Positions 6,129 to 6,632 of a stretch of DNA of 6,632 bases are shown here, one piece after another. The notes under the pieces are model-generated. The model did not search any database. It had not been told where the DNA came from and saw nothing but the letters and a program-made list of their open reading frames with translations. The first letter of the stretch is position 1. Every line of letters begins with the position of its first letter. The stretch is from an uncultured Selenomonadales bacterium (lineage in GTDB: Bacteria; Bacillota; Negativicutes; Selenomonadales; Selenomonadaceae): the NCBI GenBank assembly GCA_946543495.1, contig CAMNLS010000067.1, positions 1 to 6,632 of the forward strand. Direction: 5' to 3'. Position numbers and translations under genes: made by a program.

Positions 6129-6632
6129 TAAATCTTAACGTTAGCTTTGGCGGCAAGGAAGGCGCGAATAAACGGGTCAATCTCGCCGTCCATGACAGCT
6201 TGAACATTACCAGTCTCCTCGCCCGTGCGAAGGTCTTTAACCAGCTTGTACGGTTGGAAGACGTAGGAGCGAATTTGACTGCCCCATTCAATTTTCTTTA
6301 AGTCGCCTTCAAGCCCAGCAAGCTCCTGTTCTTTTTTCTCAAGTTCAAGCTCGAAGAGTTTAGCGCGTAGCATTTTCAAGCAACGTTCGCGGTTTTGAAT
6401 CTGCGAACGCTCATTTTGACATTGAACGACGATACCTGTTGGAATATGCGTCATGCGAACGGCGGAGGAAGTTTTATTAATGTGCTGACCGCCCGCGCCG
6501 CTTGCCCGATAAGTATCAACTCGAACGTCTGCCATATTTATATCGACTTCAACCGCGTCATCAATTTCCGGCATGATATCGCACGCGCTGAACGACGTAT
6601 GACGCCGCGCATTTGAATCGAACGGCGAAATT
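6128..6632 (-). CDS. prfB: Peptide chain release factor 2, C-terminal part (5' end beyond the window)
   Basis: RF2 recognises UGA and UAA stop codons and triggers peptide release on the ribosome. Some 167 codons are visible and the frame is open to the right edge. The first residues, [14 protein letters not shown], are the conserved stretch just before the GGQ domain, so the ATG at 6574 is internal and not a start. The catalytic loop [17 protein letters not shown] has GGQ at 6485-6493. Next come [16 protein letters not shown], a Lys/Glu-rich helical stretch, [13 protein letters not shown] and [11 protein letters not shown], all typical of RF2, and the normal end [23 protein letters not shown] and the absence of RF1-specific features favour RF2 over RF1. 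The stop-codon recognition region and the programmed frameshift site found in most prfB genes would lie outside the window. It leads the operon seen here. Confidence 0.96.
   Translation of the reverse strand, partial: ISPFDSNARRHTSFSACDIMPEIDDAVEVDINMADVRVDTYRASGAGGQHINKTSSAVRMTHIPTGIVVQCQNERSQIQNRERCLKMLRAKLFELELEKKEQELAGLEGDLKKIEWGSQIRSYVFQPYKLVKDLRTGEETGNVQAVMDGEIDPFIRAFLAAKANVKI

Noticed and set aside
6128..6574. A complete 148-residue release-factor-like protein (peptidyl-tRNA hydrolase type) starting at ATG 6574
   Set aside because: The frame continues upstream to the window edge with [14 protein letters not shown], the RF2 sequence that normally precedes this point, so it is the end of a longer prfB.

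Overview
All recognisable genes lie on the minus strand, so transcription runs from right to left. The gene set (peptide release factor 2, a DUF2993 protein, a DUF5693 membrane protein, a flavin-synthesising RibF and an RlmD-type rRNA methyltransferase) is bacterial. The order prfB, DUF2993, DUF5693 suggests an outer-membraned Firmicute of the class Negativicutes. That is an inference from remembered gene order, not a search result. All five intact or edge-cut genes, and the response-regulator remnant, end in TAA.

Right part (about 3341-6632): the 3' portion of prfB runs off the right edge. It is followed after 12 bases by a DUF2993 lipoprotein-like or periplasmic protein whose ribosome binding site overlaps the prfB stop, and 3 bases later by a 685-residue DUF5693 polytopic membrane protein. 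This looks like one operon, probably serving translation termination plus an envelope function.

Middle (3222-3340): the main intergenic gap is filled by an array of degenerate 8-bp repeats. Ten units point one way and five point the other, so the transcript could fold back on itself. The array reaches into the last codons of the DUF5693 gene and ends close to ribF.

Left part (1-3221): ribF and rlmD overlap by 17 bases. Directly after the rlmD stop, and in the same reading frame, comes a response regulator that lacks the start of its receiver domain. The last residues of RlmD look like the missing receiver helix, so this junction appears to be a deletion fusion closed by a TAA codon. The regulator also seems to be broken at its 3' end by a one-base shift. 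It is best read as a decaying gene, although an internal ATG with a good ribosome binding site could still give a 260-residue product. The last 150 bases at the left edge hold the frameshifted tail, a short open frame and a strong Shine-Dalgarno sequence at the very edge.

No RNA gene, CRISPR array, insertion sequence or clear terminator was seen. Apart from the repeat array and the damaged regulator, this is ordinary core-genome territory.
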